DNA of 36,823 nucleotides, taken from contig NZ_SPFY01000022.1 of assembly GCF_005844325.1 (NCBI RefSeq), forward strand, positions 1-36,823, written 5' to 3'. The DNA comes from Collinsella aerofaciens (GTDB lineage Bacteria; Actinomycetota; Coriobacteriia; Coriobacteriales; Coriobacteriaceae). The position numbers and the translations under genes were made by a program. Positions 1-8,618 of this stretch are shown piece after piece; position 1 is the first letter of the stretch, and every line of letters starts with the position of its first letter. The notes beneath the pieces were generated by a model. That model did not search any database. It was given only the letters and a program-made list of their open reading frames with translations, and was not told the origin of the DNA.

Positions 1-35
1 CATGCGAACCTCCAGTCCGGACCGCTTCACGGTCC
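1..35 (-). promoter_or_regulatory. Possible RBS and start codon of a gene leaving the window
   Basis: On the minus strand GGAGG (plus positions 9-13) precedes an ATG (positions 1-3) by five bases, as expected for a gene whose body lies beyond the left edge. A six-base-pair hairpin (GGACCG/CGGTCC, 19-24 and 30-35) lies just upstream. Only the start codon is inside the window, so the product is unknown. A chance SD-ATG pair is possible. Confidence 0.3.
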
Positions 36-84
36 AACTTTCTGTCCGCACCCCCCCTGGGCGCCCGTATGGCATTTTTAGGAA

Positions 85-100
85 CTATTTCACCGCAACT
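85..100. repeat. Solo half of a dispersed REP-like repeat
   Basis: The 16 bases CTATTTCACCGCAACT are identical to the reverse complement of 18628-18643, the outer end of the left arm of the palindrome upstream of rplE. Here there is only one arm, next to the tyrS terminator. A 16-base exact match in two intergenic places suggests a dispersed repeat family rather than chance. Confidence 0.6.
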
Positions 101-101
101 C

Positions 102-135
102 AAAAGGCCGCAGTCGGGAGTTCCGGCTGCGGCCC
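102..135 (-). terminator. Rho-independent terminator of tyrS
   Basis: GGCCGCAG (106-113) pairs perfectly with CTGCGGCC (127-134). Read on the minus strand the stem is followed by TTTTG. It lies about 30 bases past the tyrS stop codon. The T-run is short, so termination may be partial. Confidence 0.75.
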
Positions 136-163
136 TATTGCACATGTTAGGTTGACCTACTTG

Positions 164-1375
164 CTAGACCAGCTTGAAGCCCTTGCGCTTGCCTACGGAG
201 AGGGTGTCGCCCAGTTTGAGGGCGCTGGGGTCGATGTTGTAGCTCTTGGGAGCCACGGCCTTGCCGTTGATCTTGACGCCACCGCCGTCGATATCGCGAC
301 GAGCCTGGCCGGCGCTCGCCGAAAGGCCCAAGTTCTTGAGCAGGCCGGCGAGGTAGATCTGGCCCTCGTCGTTGACGGTCAGCTCGACATGCTTCTCGGG
401 GAAGTCGGCAAGCTGGCCCTCCTTGAACACGCGGTCGAACTCGGCCTGAGCCTCGTCTCCGGCGCCGGCGCCGTGGTAGGTGTCGCACAGGTCGCGGCCC
501 AGAGCGCGCTTGAGCTCGTAGGGGTCGGCAGAACCATCGGCCAGGGCGGCGTCGATCTTGTCGACCTCGGCCGGGGTGAGCGAGCTGGCCAGACGATAGT
601 ACTTGCCGATCATCTCGTCGGGGATGGACATGGTCTTGCCGAACATATCCTTGGGAGCGTCGGTCAGGCCGATGTAGTTGCCATAGGACTTGGACATCTT
701 GCGCACGCCATCGGTGCCCTCGAGCAGCGGCATGGTGAGCGCGATCTGCGGCTCCATGCCCATCTTCTCCATGAGCTCACGGCCAGCGAGCAGGTTGAAG
801 AGCTGATCGGTGCCGCCCATCTCGACGTCGGCCTTGATCTGCACGGAGTCGAAAGCCTGCATCACGGGATACAGGAACTCATGCAGGGCGATCGGCGTCT
901 GAGACTGGTAGCGCTTGGTAAAGTCGTCGCGCTCGAGGATGCGGGCGACGGTGAACTTGGAGCACACCTGCAGCAGACCGGCCAGATCCATCGAAAGGAT
1001 CCAGTCACCGTTGTGCACGATGGTGGTCTTCTCGGGATCCAGGATCTTCATGGCCTGGCTCACGTAGGTCTCGGCATTGGCCTCGATCTGCTCCTGCGAA
1101 AGCTGCGGACGGGTGGAATTCTTGCCCGAAGGGTCGCCAATCAACGCGGTACCGTTGCCGATGATGAGGGTGACGTTGTGGCCCAGGTCCTGGAACTGAC
1201 GCATCTTGCGCAGCGGCACGGCGTGGCCCAGGTGCAGGTCGGGGCTGGTGGGGTCGACGCCGAGCTTGATGTTGAGGGGCTCGCCCTTCTCAAGCTTCTT
1301 GCGAAGGTCGGCCTCGGGAACGATCTGCGCGGCGCCCGAGGTGATGATACGCATTTGCTCGTCAACAGACAGCAT
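164..1375 (-). CDS. tyrS: Tyrosine--tRNA ligase
   Basis: Cytoplasmic class I aminoacyl-tRNA synthetase that activates tyrosine with ATP and loads it onto tRNA-Tyr. The 403-residue protein has the ATP-binding HIGH-type motif as HLGH (residues 48-51), the KMSKS loop (226-230) and a C-terminal S4-like RNA-binding domain (about 340-403, with the typical ARRDI and INGK segments). Length and motif spacing fit the TyrZ-like bacterial subgroup. The ATG is preceded by AGGAGG seven bases away, and a bulged hairpin (1397-1423) sits just upstream of that site. It lies about 100 bases downstream of the U32 gene on the same strand and is followed by its own terminator. No T-box-like leader is evident. Confidence 0.97.
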   Translation of the reverse strand: MLSVDEQMRIITSGAAQIVPEADLRKKLEKGEPLNIKLGVDPTSPDLHLGHAVPLRKMRQFQDLGHNVTLIIGNGTALIGDPSGKNSTRPQLSQEQIEANAETYVSQAMKILDPEKTTIVHNGDWILSMDLAGLLQVCSKFTVARILERDDFTKRYQSQTPIALHEFLYPVMQAFDSVQIKADVEMGGTDQLFNLLAGRELMEKMGMEPQIALTMPLLEGTDGVRKMSKSYGNYIGLTDAPKDMFGKTMSIPDEMIGKYYRLASSLTPAEVDKIDAALADGSADPYELKRALGRDLCDTYHGAGAGDEAQAEFDRVFKEGQLADFPEKHVELTVNDEGQIYLAGLLKNLGLSASAGQARRDIDGGGVKINGKAVAPKSYNIDPSALKLGDTLSVGKRKGFKLV

Positions 1376-1396
1376 TGGGTATCCTCCTTTTGCTAT

Positions 1397-1423
1397 AGCA
1401 CCCTCGCCGAAAACGGCGGTGCT
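1397..1423 (-). promoter_or_regulatory. Hairpin in the tyrS leader
   Basis: AGCACC and GCCG pair with CGGC and GGTGCT around an AAAA loop on the plus strand (TTTT in the transcript), with a three-base bulge. It ends about nine bases before the tyrS Shine-Dalgarno sequence and could influence translation or act as a weak terminator for the upstream U32 gene. No T-box features such as a specifier loop or conserved antiterminator were recognised. Confidence 0.4.
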
Positions 1424-1471
1424 GGAAGTCCATAAACTCTCTTATGATAACAAACTGACGCGACGCAGCAC

Positions 1472-3430
1472 CTACGACAGGAAAATCCTCGTCCTGCCGC
1501 ATGCGTCAATGGCAACTGGCAGACGTGTACCGTCACGCTCGACCAGATAGCGTACCTGCCGACGACGCAAGCAGTCGCGGCAACGAACCTGTCCCGTCGC
1601 ATCGGTGGCGCAGACGCCCTCGGCGGTCAGCAGGCAGTGCTCGCACACCATAAGCTCGGGACGGTCGGCGTCGACCGGACCCAAGACGCCGGGTTCAGCG
1701 GCCAGTTCGGCAATACGCTCCGCATCATTGCCGAGCAACTCCGCCGGCAAGCACACCCGCCCCGCACCGAGTCCGCGCAGCCAGGTAAGCGTGGCCCGAT
1801 TCGCGCAGAACACCGGCGCCGCCACGTCAAACGTCACGCCCAGCTCGCGAGCGATCACCACCTGTCCCAGGTTGCGGCAGACGACGCGCCCGGCACGCTG
1901 TATCAGTGAGCGGGTCCAGTCAGCGTCACCCGTGCGGCACACCTCGTCAAGCACCACAACGGCGTCGGACAAATCAAGTTCTCCGCGCGGGTCGGCATCC
2001 ATCAGCTGCCAAGCAAAAACCATGCGAGTGGGAACCGCGCACTCCACCAACTCCGTGGACGCACCGCCATCCACCGCAACGTCCTCAAAGGGCAGCACCT
2101 CAACGGCACGCGCAACGGGCGCAATCGCATCCGCCTCGGCCCGCATGCGCTCCAACACCGCCGCCGTCTGATCCAACACGCCGGCGCTGCGAATCAGGTA
2201 CACCTCGCAGCCCGTGTCAACCTTACGCTTGCAATGCACGACGACGCGCTCCCCCGCTGCGGCATCCACCGGACAGGGCACCTGCGGCCAGCGCTTGGGC
2301 ACATCGGGACGCGCGTCGGCACCCGGATAAAACCGGATCTCGAGCGTGTCACCCGCCGCCACGGCGGCGTCGAGCTCAACGGTCACCTCTTCGTGGCCCA
2401 CAGCGACCAAGCGCCCCACGCGCACGCCCTGGTTAATCGCACGCTCAAAGCTCATCAGCTCGGCACCCGAACGCCCTCGCAGGTACGCATCGGTAAACCC
2501 ACGGTTAAACGACCTTCCCAGCTCGCGCTCAAGCTCTTCCACGGCACCGGGGTCCCACGCGCCGTCGTACAGCATATCGAGTGCCCGGCGCCACACCCGC
2601 ACCACGTTGAATACGTAATCGGGGTTCTTCATGCGCCCCTCGATCTTGAGCGACGCCACGCCGGCATCTACAAGCTCGGGCAGATGTGCAATACCCAGAT
2701 AGTCGCGCGGGCACAGCAGGCGATCTCCCTCGACGGCGACAACGCTCTGCCCCGCCTCGTCCACCAGGTCGTACGCCAGACGGCACGGCTGCGTGCAGTC
2801 GCCGCGCATCGCCGAGCGCCCACGCCGCAGGGCCGAGAACTCGCACGCCCCCGAATAGCCGATGCAAATCGCACCGTGGCAGAATACCTCGATGGGCACG
2901 CCCGTGGCACATAGCGCCGCAATCTCGTCGACCGTCAGCTCGCGTGCCGTCGTCACGCGCTCGACCCCCAGCTCATCGGCGGCAAGTCGCACGGCGCCTT
3001 CGCTATGAACGCCCGCCTGCGTGGACAGGTGAATCTCGACCCCGGGAATCGCCGCGCGCAGCGCGCAGGCCAGCCCGGCATCGGCGACAATCAGAGCATC
3101 GGCGCCCAGCTCCAGTGCATGAGCTCCCAACGCCACCGCGTCGGACAACTCATCGTCAAACACGAACACGTTGAGCGTCACGTACACACGCACGCCATGG
3201 GCATGCGCCACGGCGCAGCCGCGCGCAAACTCGTCGTCGGTAAAACCGTGCGCACTCACACGGGCGTTAAAGCCGCCCAACCCCGCATAGATGGCATCGG
3301 CGCCCGCGGCGATGGCCGCAAACATCTGGTCGAGCCCGCCCGCCGGCGCCAGCAGCTCGGGCAGCGCCGCACCGGCAGCATCCAATCCAGTCTTGTGTTG
3401 TCCGCTCGGCCCCATCGCCCGAATCGCCAT
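1472..3430 (-). CDS. Peptidase U32 family protein (RlhA/TrhP-type)
   Basis: A 652-residue member of the U32 family. Despite the name, several members act in tRNA or rRNA hydroxylation (TrhP, RlhA) and others are called collagenase-like proteases. The TIM-barrel part has the opening ELLAPAGG and the family signature EVFCHGAICIGYSGACEFS followed by the cluster-like cysteines in RGDCTQPCR. The C-terminus adds a cysteine-rich segment (CEHC ... CRDC) that looks like a zinc-binding knuckle. The start was moved to the ATG at 3430 because AAGGAG lies seven bases upstream; an in-frame ATG nine codons further up has no such site. It is divergent from the penicillin-binding protein gene. Substrate cannot be told from sequence. 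Confidence 0.9.
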   Translation of the reverse strand: MAIRAMGPSGQHKTGLDAAGAALPELLAPAGGLDQMFAAIAAGADAIYAGLGGFNARVSAHGFTDDEFARGCAVAHAHGVRVYVTLNVFVFDDELSDAVALGAHALELGADALIVADAGLACALRAAIPGVEIHLSTQAGVHSEGAVRLAADELGVERVTTARELTVDEIAALCATGVPIEVFCHGAICIGYSGACEFSALRRGRSAMRGDCTQPCRLAYDLVDEAGQSVVAVEGDRLLCPRDYLGIAHLPELVDAGVASLKIEGRMKNPDYVFNVVRVWRRALDMLYDGAWDPGAVEELERELGRSFNRGFTDAYLRGRSGAELMSFERAINQGVRVGRLVAVGHEEVTVELDAAVAAGDTLEIRFYPGADARPDVPKRWPQVPCPVDAAAGERVVVHCKRKVDTGCEVYLIRSAGVLDQTAAVLERMRAEADAIAPVARAVEVLPFEDVAVDGGASTELVECAVPTRMVFAWQLMDADPRGELDLSDAVVVLDEVCRTGDADWTRSLIQRAGRVVCRNLGQVVIARELGVTFDVAAPVFCANRATLTWLRGLGAGRVCLPAELLGNDAERIAELAAEPGVLGPVDADRPELMVCEHCLLTAEGVCATDATGQVRCRDCLRRRQVRYLVERDGTRLPVAIDACGRTRIFLS

Positions 3431-3592
3431 CGGCAAACTCCTTACCAAGGTATGCATTCACTCTGAAAAATGCCGTCTTCCAGCATACACGAGGCCTCGC
3501 GCGCCCCGTTTGGTTTATCGTGTAATAACTTATGTCCATCCTGCCCCGACGGCACATCCGCCGTCCGGCACGACATACCTGGAGGTCAATAT

Positions 3593-5797
3593 ATGGGTCC
3601 TCGCCAACGACAGGGACGCAGCCGTTCAAAGACGCATGCCCTGCCCATAATCCTGCTCTCGTTTTTGGGCTTTTTGCTGATTGCGGGCGTGGCATTTGGC
3701 ATCGGCATGGTCGGCAACGTCAACCGCTGGCTGTCCGATCTGCCCGACTACACCGACGCCAACGCGTATCTGGTGAGCGAGCCCACCGAGATCGTCGACT
3801 GCAACGGCAACAAGATCGCGAGCTTCTACACGCAAAACCGCAAGTCCATCACCAAGGACAAGGTCTCCCCCTACGTGCTACAGGGCACCGTTGACGTCGA
3901 GGACGAGCGCTTCTACGAGCACGGCGGTATCGACCTGTGGGGTATCGCGCGTGCTGCGGTGGCAACCCTCGGCGGCGGGCACGAAGGCGCCTCGACTATC
4001 ACCCAGCAGCTGGTGCGCAACACCATCCTGCAGGAGGAGCAGTTCGACTCGACCATCGAGCGTAAGGTGCGCGAGGCCTACATCGCCGTAAAGATGGAGG
4101 ACATGTACTCCAAAGACGAGATCCTCATGATGTACCTCAACACCATCTATTACGGTCACGGCGCCTACGGTATTGAGGCCGCCGCCGAGACCTACCTGTC
4201 CAAGAGCGCCGCAGACCTCACCCTGAGCGAGGCCGCGCTGTTGATCGGCCTTCCCAACTCGCCCTCGCAGTACGACCCCACGGTCAACCCCGACCTGGCG
4301 CTGTCCCGTCGCAACAAGGTCCTCGACAACATGCTGCGCCTGGGCCACATTACGCAGGAGGAGCACGATGCCGCACAGGCCGAGCCCATCACCCTCAACG
4401 TGACCGAAATCTCGGGCAGCGGCGTTGACGTATACTCGCAGCCCTACTTTGTCGCCTATGTTAAGCAGCTGCTGGAGCAGGAGTTCTCGACCGACGTGCT
4501 CTTTAAGGGCGGCCTGACCGTCAAGACCACCATCGACCCCACGATGCAGCAGGTGGCAGAGAATGCCGTTCGCGAGCAGCTCGACACGCTCTCGCTCGAC
4601 GGCCTGGACATGGGCATGGTCGTCGTCGACCCCAAGACCGGCTACATCAAGTGCATGGTGGGCGGCTACGATTACAACGCCGACGAGAACCACGTAAACC
4701 ATGCCACGGCCAAGCGTCCCGTCGGCTCCACCTTTAAGGCCTTTACGCTGGCAACTGCCATCCAAAACGGCATGAACCCCAACGTCACCCTCAACTGCAA
4801 CTCGCCGCTCAAGGCCAAGGGCACCACGACCGAGGTCCAAAACTACGCCAACCATAGCTATGGCAACATCACGCTTAAGCAGGCGACGGCATACTCCTCC
4901 AACACCGGCTACATCCAGGTGGCGGAAGCCGTCGGCAACAGCAAGATCATCTCGCTCGTCAAAAAGCTCGGCATCGATCCCGCCAAGGACAACATCGAGG
5001 ACGTTCCCGTCATGACCCTCGGCACCGGCTCGATCTCGCCGCTCGAGATGGCCGCCGCCTACGCGACGTTTGCCAACGGCGGCTACTATCGCCAGCCGAT
5101 CGCCATCACCGAGATTGACTCTCGTACCGGTTCGGTGCTGTACCAGCACACCGACAATCCCTCACAGGTACTTACCGAGGGCGAGGCCGCCGCGGTCACC
5201 GATGTTCTGTCCGGCGTCATGAAGGGCGGCGGTACGGGTGCTGCCGGCGCCCTGAGCGTCAACCAGCCCTATGCCGGCAAGACGGGCACCACCGACAACA
5301 CCACCAACCTGTGGTTCTGCGGCTATACCCCGCAGCTGGCGTGCGCCCTGTGGACCGGCTATTCCGCGGGCGAGATTCCCATCCAAAAATACGGCACAGA
5401 CCTGCTGGGCGACAGCACCAACCTGCCTGTCTTTAAGCGGTTTATGAACACCGTTCTGACCGGTACCGAGCGCGAGGAGTTTGCGACCGGAACGGCGCCC
5501 ACCTACAAGAACAACAGCGTCTGGAAGTTCTACGGCACCAACAACACCAAGAAGACGGAGAACGACGACAAGGACGAGAACGAGGACGAAGAGGAAACCA
5601 CCACAACGACTACCACGACGACCACGACCACCGAGACCACGGGCGGCGACACCACCGGCGGCACCGGTACGACCGGTGGCTCGACGGGCGGCTCCACTGG
5701 TGGTTCGACCGGCGGCGATGGCGGCACGCCTACGCCTACGCCTACGCCTACACCCACTCCCGACCCCTCGCCCACGCCTGACGATACGGTTGGCTAG
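3593..5797 (+). CDS. Class A penicillin-binding protein (transglycosylase/transpeptidase)
   Basis: Bifunctional, membrane-anchored cell-wall synthase that polymerises lipid II and cross-links peptides outside the membrane. The 734-residue protein has a basic N-terminus, one membrane segment (about 17-40), a GT51 domain with EDERFYEHGG (catalytic Glu about 103) and GASTITQQ (about 132-139), and a transpeptidase domain with STFK (379-382, catalytic Ser379), SSN (435-437) and KTG (563-565). The tail (about 650-734) is low complexity: an acidic stretch, twelve threonines, Gly/Thr/Ser repeats and a Pro-Thr run. The ATG at 3593 is chosen over an upstream in-frame ATG because GGAGG lies seven bases before it. 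Monocistronic, with its own terminator. Confidence 0.95.
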   Translation: MGPRQRQGRSRSKTHALPIILLSFLGFLLIAGVAFGIGMVGNVNRWLSDLPDYTDANAYLVSEPTEIVDCNGNKIASFYTQNRKSITKDKVSPYVLQGTVDVEDERFYEHGGIDLWGIARAAVATLGGGHEGASTITQQLVRNTILQEEQFDSTIERKVREAYIAVKMEDMYSKDEILMMYLNTIYYGHGAYGIEAAAETYLSKSAADLTLSEAALLIGLPNSPSQYDPTVNPDLALSRRNKVLDNMLRLGHITQEEHDAAQAEPITLNVTEISGSGVDVYSQPYFVAYVKQLLEQEFSTDVLFKGGLTVKTTIDPTMQQVAENAVREQLDTLSLDGLDMGMVVVDPKTGYIKCMVGGYDYNADENHVNHATAKRPVGSTFKAFTLATAIQNGMNPNVTLNCNSPLKAKGTTTEVQNYANHSYGNITLKQATAYSSNTGYIQVAEAVGNSKIISLVKKLGIDPAKDNIEDVPVMTLGTGSISPLEMAAAYATFANGGYYRQPIAITEIDSRTGSVLYQHTDNPSQVLTEGEAAAVTDVLSGVMKGGGTGAAGALSVNQPYAGKTGTTDNTTNLWFCGYTPQLACALWTGYSAGEIPIQKYGTDLLGDSTNLPVFKRFMNTVLTGTEREEFATGTAPTYKNNSVWKFYGTNNTKKTENDDKDENEDEEETTTTTTTTTTTTETTGGDTTGGTGTTGGSTGGSTGGSTGGDGGTPTPTPTPTPTPDPSPTPDDTVG
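5596..5760 (+). repeat. Low-complexity coding repeats in the PBP tail
   Basis: Near-tandem ACC/ACG/ACT codons encode a run of twelve threonines, followed by GGC-rich STGG/TGG units and then repeated CCTACG/CCTACA units encoding Pro-Thr. Such microsatellite-like DNA is prone to slippage, so tail length may vary between strains. The repeats lie after the folded domains, in the extracytoplasmic part. Confidence 0.8.
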
Positions 5798-5820
5798 AAA
5801 TTCATCCGGCCATTAGCAAC

Positions 5821-5866
5821 AAGGCCCCCGAGCAGCTTATTAAAGTGCTCGGGGGCCTTTTAGTTT
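5821..5866 (+). terminator. Rho-independent terminator of the PBP gene
   Basis: A 14-bp stem (AAGGCCCCCGAGCA with TGCTCGGGGGCCTT) closes an 11-base AT-rich loop and is followed by TTAGTTT on the plus strand. It starts 23 bases past the stop codon. Confidence 0.9.
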
Positions 5867-5908
5867 AAAGCGACCTGGTGGACGGCCTTTATACCGGCAA
5901 ACAATATA

Positions 5909-5936
5909 GGGGGTACCGACCAACGTCGATACCCCC
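5909..5936 (-). terminator. Hairpin downstream of argR
   Basis: GGGGGTA (5909-5915) pairs perfectly with TACCCCC (5930-5936), with an inner CGAC/GTCG pairing. It lies about 50 bases past the argR stop. There is no clear U-tract on the minus strand, so it is a probable 3-prime-end hairpin rather than a certain terminator. Confidence 0.5.
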
Positions 5937-5986
5937 TTACAAGCTACCATGTCACGCACACAGTGCCGAGCGCACGACCCGCACGC

Positions 5987-6424
5987 CTACTTGCGAGAAT
6001 TGCTCAGCTTATTGATCAGCGCCTCGAGACGCTCGCCGTCCTCGGCCGTCTGGGCAATAACCAAAATCGTATCGTTGCCGGCAAGCGAGCCAAGCACATC
6101 GGGCAACTCTGCCGCATCAACGGCGGCGGCGATGCCGGAAGCCGTACCAGGCTGAGCCTTGATCATAACCAGATTATCGGTGCGCAGAACGCCCGTTACG
6201 AGCTCGGAAACCATACGCTGCAGGTGCAGGTCCTCTGCCAGAACATAGATACCCTCGGGGAGCTTACGCAGCCCCATATCGGCAATATCGCGAGAGACAG
6301 TCGCCTGCGTGCAATCAAAGCCCATAGCGCGGAGCTCATCGACCAGCACGCGCTGCGTGCGGACGTCCTTATTGCGCACAATATCTCTAATGGCATCCTG
6401 GCGCCCATTGCGTTTTTTAGCCAT
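5987..6424 (-). CDS. argR: Arginine repressor ArgR
   Basis: Cytoplasmic arginine-dependent repressor that binds ARG-box operators of arginine biosynthesis and catabolism genes as a hexamer. The 145-residue protein has an N-terminal winged-helix domain (about 1-70, with TQATVSRDI in the recognition helix) and a C-terminal oligomerisation and arginine-binding domain with GTASGIAAAVD and GNDTIL. The start at 6424 gives MAKKRNG and sits after GGAGAGAGG at normal spacing; the longer reading frame has no better start. No arg biosynthesis genes are nearby, so it acts in trans. A short palindrome at 6462-6472, close to where its promoter should be, is a possible autoregulatory site. Confidence 0.93.
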   Translation of the reverse strand: MAKKRNGRQDAIRDIVRNKDVRTQRVLVDELRAMGFDCTQATVSRDIADMGLRKLPEGIYVLAEDLHLQRMVSELVTGVLRTDNLVMIKAQPGTASGIAAAVDAAELPDVLGSLAGNDTILVIAQTAEDGERLEALINKLSNSRK

Positions 6425-6461
6425 ACAAACCCTCTCTCCAAAAGATGGCGGAGACAATCAA

Positions 6462-6472
6462 TCAGTGACTGA
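6462..6472. promoter_or_regulatory. Short palindrome upstream of argR
   Basis: TCAGTGACTGA is a perfect 11-base odd palindrome, 38 bases upstream of the argR start, in an AT-rich stretch. It resembles half an ARG box only loosely. It may be an operator for argR autoregulation, but chance cannot be excluded. Confidence 0.25.
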
Positions 6473-6512
6473 ATAGTTTAACGCTATTTGAAGGCTTTTG
6501 TGTATAAGAACG

Positions 6513-6550
6513 CATTTCGAAACAATTCTATGCAAATTTGTTTCGAAATG
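6513..6550. promoter_or_regulatory. 13-bp perfect inverted repeat between the glycosyltransferase gene and argR
   Basis: CATTTCGAAACAA (6513-6525) is mirrored exactly by TTGTTTCGAAATG (6538-6550) with a 12-base loop. Each arm also contains the palindrome TTTCGAAA, and the two palindrome centres are 26 bases apart. It begins seven bases past the glycosyltransferase stop and about 90 bases upstream of argR. It has no U-tract, so it could be a two-site operator or an RNA-stabilising 3-prime hairpin. Confidence 0.55.
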
Positions 6551-6556
6551 AGCCGT

Positions 6557-7597
6557 TTAGGCGGTTTTTGCGCCCGTCCGGTTAAGAAAAGCTGCCAGAT
6601 GCGTACACATCACGCAGCGCGCGGGCTTGGCGCTGGCGATCGGCCCAAACAACAAACCGAGTCCCCGATGGTTATCCTTGAGCGCGGCGACCATCTGACG
6701 GGTTCGAGGCGCCTCGAGCATATCACGCATGCGGGCGGAACGCTCGATTGACGACACTCCATGCGGGCTAAGACACAAATTCTCGATGCAGGCGACCAGT
6801 CCGGCAAAGTAGAACTTTTGGCTTGCCAGCTTGAGCCGACCACCGCTATCTGCTTCCGAGAGTGAGTCCGCAAGCTCGTCGAGCGCTCGAGTGTCATCGG
6901 ATATCCTGGCATACATGGTGGGATCAAAGGCATCTGTAAGCTTAGGTGCCACCGCGTGGAAACAAGCGTCGCCGCAGCCGGACACGAATCGTGCCTGCGA
7001 GAGCGCATAAGCCATAAACTCAACCGTACGGTACGCCTTGCCGCGCGACAGGCATGCCTCAAACAGCGGACGGCTATACATCACGCCAGAGGTCTGAGCG
7101 ACTAGGCCGCCCAAAATCAACTGGGGCAGCCCAGTCACCATAGAAGACTCGTCTTCTATGGCAATAGAGGCAGCATCCAAGACGCGCGAATGGCGTTCTC
7201 GATGTGCATCATAGCGGTCGAGCGACACCGTGGGGAACACTATGTCTGCCGCAGTATCGCACGCGATATCGACCATCTTGGAAAGGGACTGCGGAGCAAA
7301 CCACTCATCGGCGTTCATAGCGATGATTTGAGAGCCGCGCGAGACAGCAAAACCGGCACGAAGGCAAGCGCCGCGCTTCGCGTCCTCGACGTCAATCAAA
7401 TCAATATGGATGTCCCTGTCGGCAGCAACTTGAAGCGAATGGCGCACACCGGGCGCAGCATCGCGGCAAACAACGACAATCTGCAAATCGTAGAGGTCTT
7501 GGTTCTGGATACTCTCGAGCGCACGCATCGCATAGCTGGGCGAACCTTCTACCACAAGGATCACCGAAAGTCGCGGATGCGAGCCACGTCGAACCAA
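6557..7597 (-). CDS. GT2-like family glycosyltransferase
   Basis: A 346-residue protein with a GT-A fold N-terminus: LSVILVVEG, a middle segment RGACLRAGFAVSRGSQIIAMNADEWF whose NADEW occupies the DxD position, and a helical C-terminal half without recognised domain. GT2 enzymes transfer sugars from nucleotide donors, usually to envelope polysaccharides or teichoic acids; the acceptor cannot be inferred. No transmembrane segment is obvious. The start is a TTG at 7597 after GAGAGGA. A possible 13-codon frame (ATG AAC CAC ...) ends one base before this TTG, which would allow coupled translation. No other polysaccharide genes are adjacent. Confidence 0.75.
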   Translation of the reverse strand: MVRRGSHPRLSVILVVEGSPSYAMRALESIQNQDLYDLQIVVVCRDAAPGVRHSLQVAADRDIHIDLIDVEDAKRGACLRAGFAVSRGSQIIAMNADEWFAPQSLSKMVDIACDTAADIVFPTVSLDRYDAHRERHSRVLDAASIAIEDESSMVTGLPQLILGGLVAQTSGVMYSRPLFEACLSRGKAYRTVEFMAYALSQARFVSGCGDACFHAVAPKLTDAFDPTMYARISDDTRALDELADSLSEADSGGRLKLASQKFYFAGLVACIENLCLSPHGVSSIERSARMRDMLEAPRTRQMVAALKDNHRGLGLLFGPIASAKPARCVMCTHLAAFLNRTGAKTA

Positions 7598-7758
7598 GTT
7601 ATCCGTCCTCTCGACAGCAATGAATCAAACCGTGGTTCATGGTACACCCCGGCAATAAAAGCAATGAGACACCGGTTGTATTGCACGCCAAGAACAGATG
7701 TTGCACACGCGCAGCCCACAGATAATGGGTGTCGACGCACGACGCGTCGAGCCCTCCC

Positions 7759-8583
7759 CTAGTCGAGCACGACGAGCTCGGCGGGATCGTAATCCACGCC
7801 CATAAACGTAAGGCCGCAGGCAGGAGCCGTGGGGCCCGCAGCGGTACGGTCGCAAGCATCGATGACCTCGCGCATCCACTCGGGTTCACGGCGATGCATG
7901 CCAATCGCGACAAGCGTGCCAACGATCGTACGGACCATCGAATGCAGAAACGCATTGCCCTCGATGGTAAACGTCAGGATGTCCTCGCCAAACGCAACCT
8001 CATGGCCAAACTCGGCGCGCATTACGCAGCGGTGCGTAGGTTTGCCCACGGCAGAAGCAACCTTGCAAAAGCTTTTAAAGTCCTGCTCGCCCAGCAGCGC
8101 GGGGCAGGCAGCAGACATAGCCTCAACATCCAAGGGATAGCGATGCCACCACACCGCACCGCGGGACAGCACGGGGCGCGCATCCCGATCGGCAATACGG
8201 TACGTATACGTACGGGAACGCGCGTCAAAACGTGCAGAAAAGCCTTTACGGGCCTTGTAGACCTCGTTGATGGCGATATCTTTGGGCAGCAGGGCATCCA
8301 TAGCCCGCAGCCACCTACGGCGCGTTAGGGCGAGCTCAGCGTCCGTTACGGGCACGCTGATGTACTGAGCCACGGCATGCACGCCGGCATCGGTGCGACC
8401 CGCGCACGTCAGATCGATCGGACGGCGAAGCAGCGTCTCGATGGCTCGACGCAGCTCACCCGCAACCGTCGTCTGTCCCGGCTGCTCGGCAAAGCCGCTA
8501 TAGGACGAGCCATCGTATGCCACGCGGAAAACGAGCGTGGCATCGAGCTCTGGAATCGAATTGAAATCAGACGGCGCGGTCAT
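7759..8583 (-). CDS. truA: tRNA pseudouridine(38-40) synthase TruA
   Basis: Isomerises uridines 38-40 in the tRNA anticodon stem. The 274-residue protein contains the catalytic motif CAGRTDAGVHA, with the nucleophilic aspartate at about residue 65, plus the family segments FDARSRTYTYRI and EGNAFLHSMVRTIVGTL. The start at the ATG of 8583 follows GGGAG by six bases; an upstream in-frame TTG is less likely. In many Actinobacteria and Firmicutes truA follows rplQ, as here. A strong rplQ terminator ends only about 35 bases before this ATG, leaving little room for a separate promoter. Confidence 0.96.
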   Translation of the reverse strand: MTAPSDFNSIPELDATLVFRVAYDGSSYSGFAEQPGQTTVAGELRRAIETLLRRPIDLTCAGRTDAGVHAVAQYISVPVTDAELALTRRRWLRAMDALLPKDIAINEVYKARKGFSARFDARSRTYTYRIADRDARPVLSRGAVWWHRYPLDVEAMSAACPALLGEQDFKSFCKVASAVGKPTHRCVMRAEFGHEVAFGEDILTFTIEGNAFLHSMVRTIVGTLVAIGMHRREPEWMREVIDACDRTAAGPTAPACGLTFMGVDYDPAELVVLD

Positions 8584-8618
8584 GGGCGCTCCCAACAAAC
8601 AGGCAATGGCATTTCGAC

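Noticed and set aside
1-60. Possible tRNA 3-prime part at the window start
   Set aside because: A GGTTCGC-like stretch resembles a T-loop, but no acceptor stem or other arms can be formed; it reads better as a ribosome site and ATG.
2-1435. Long plus-strand open frame opposite tyrS
   Set aside because: It is the GC-rich mirror of tyrS; the minus strand encodes a complete enzyme with HIGH and KMSKS motifs. The same holds for long mirror frames opposite the PBP (3878-5149), rpoA (8661-10112), secY (13487-14872), rplF (16469-17782) and ygeY (24971-26452).
5596-5640. Short tandem repeats as a possible CRISPR or satellite array
   Set aside because: They are codon repeats of threonine within the PBP tail; no spacers.
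6660-6740. GGTTCGAGGCGCCTCG as a tRNA T-arm
   Set aside because: It lies within the glycosyltransferase coding region and no cloverleaf can be built.
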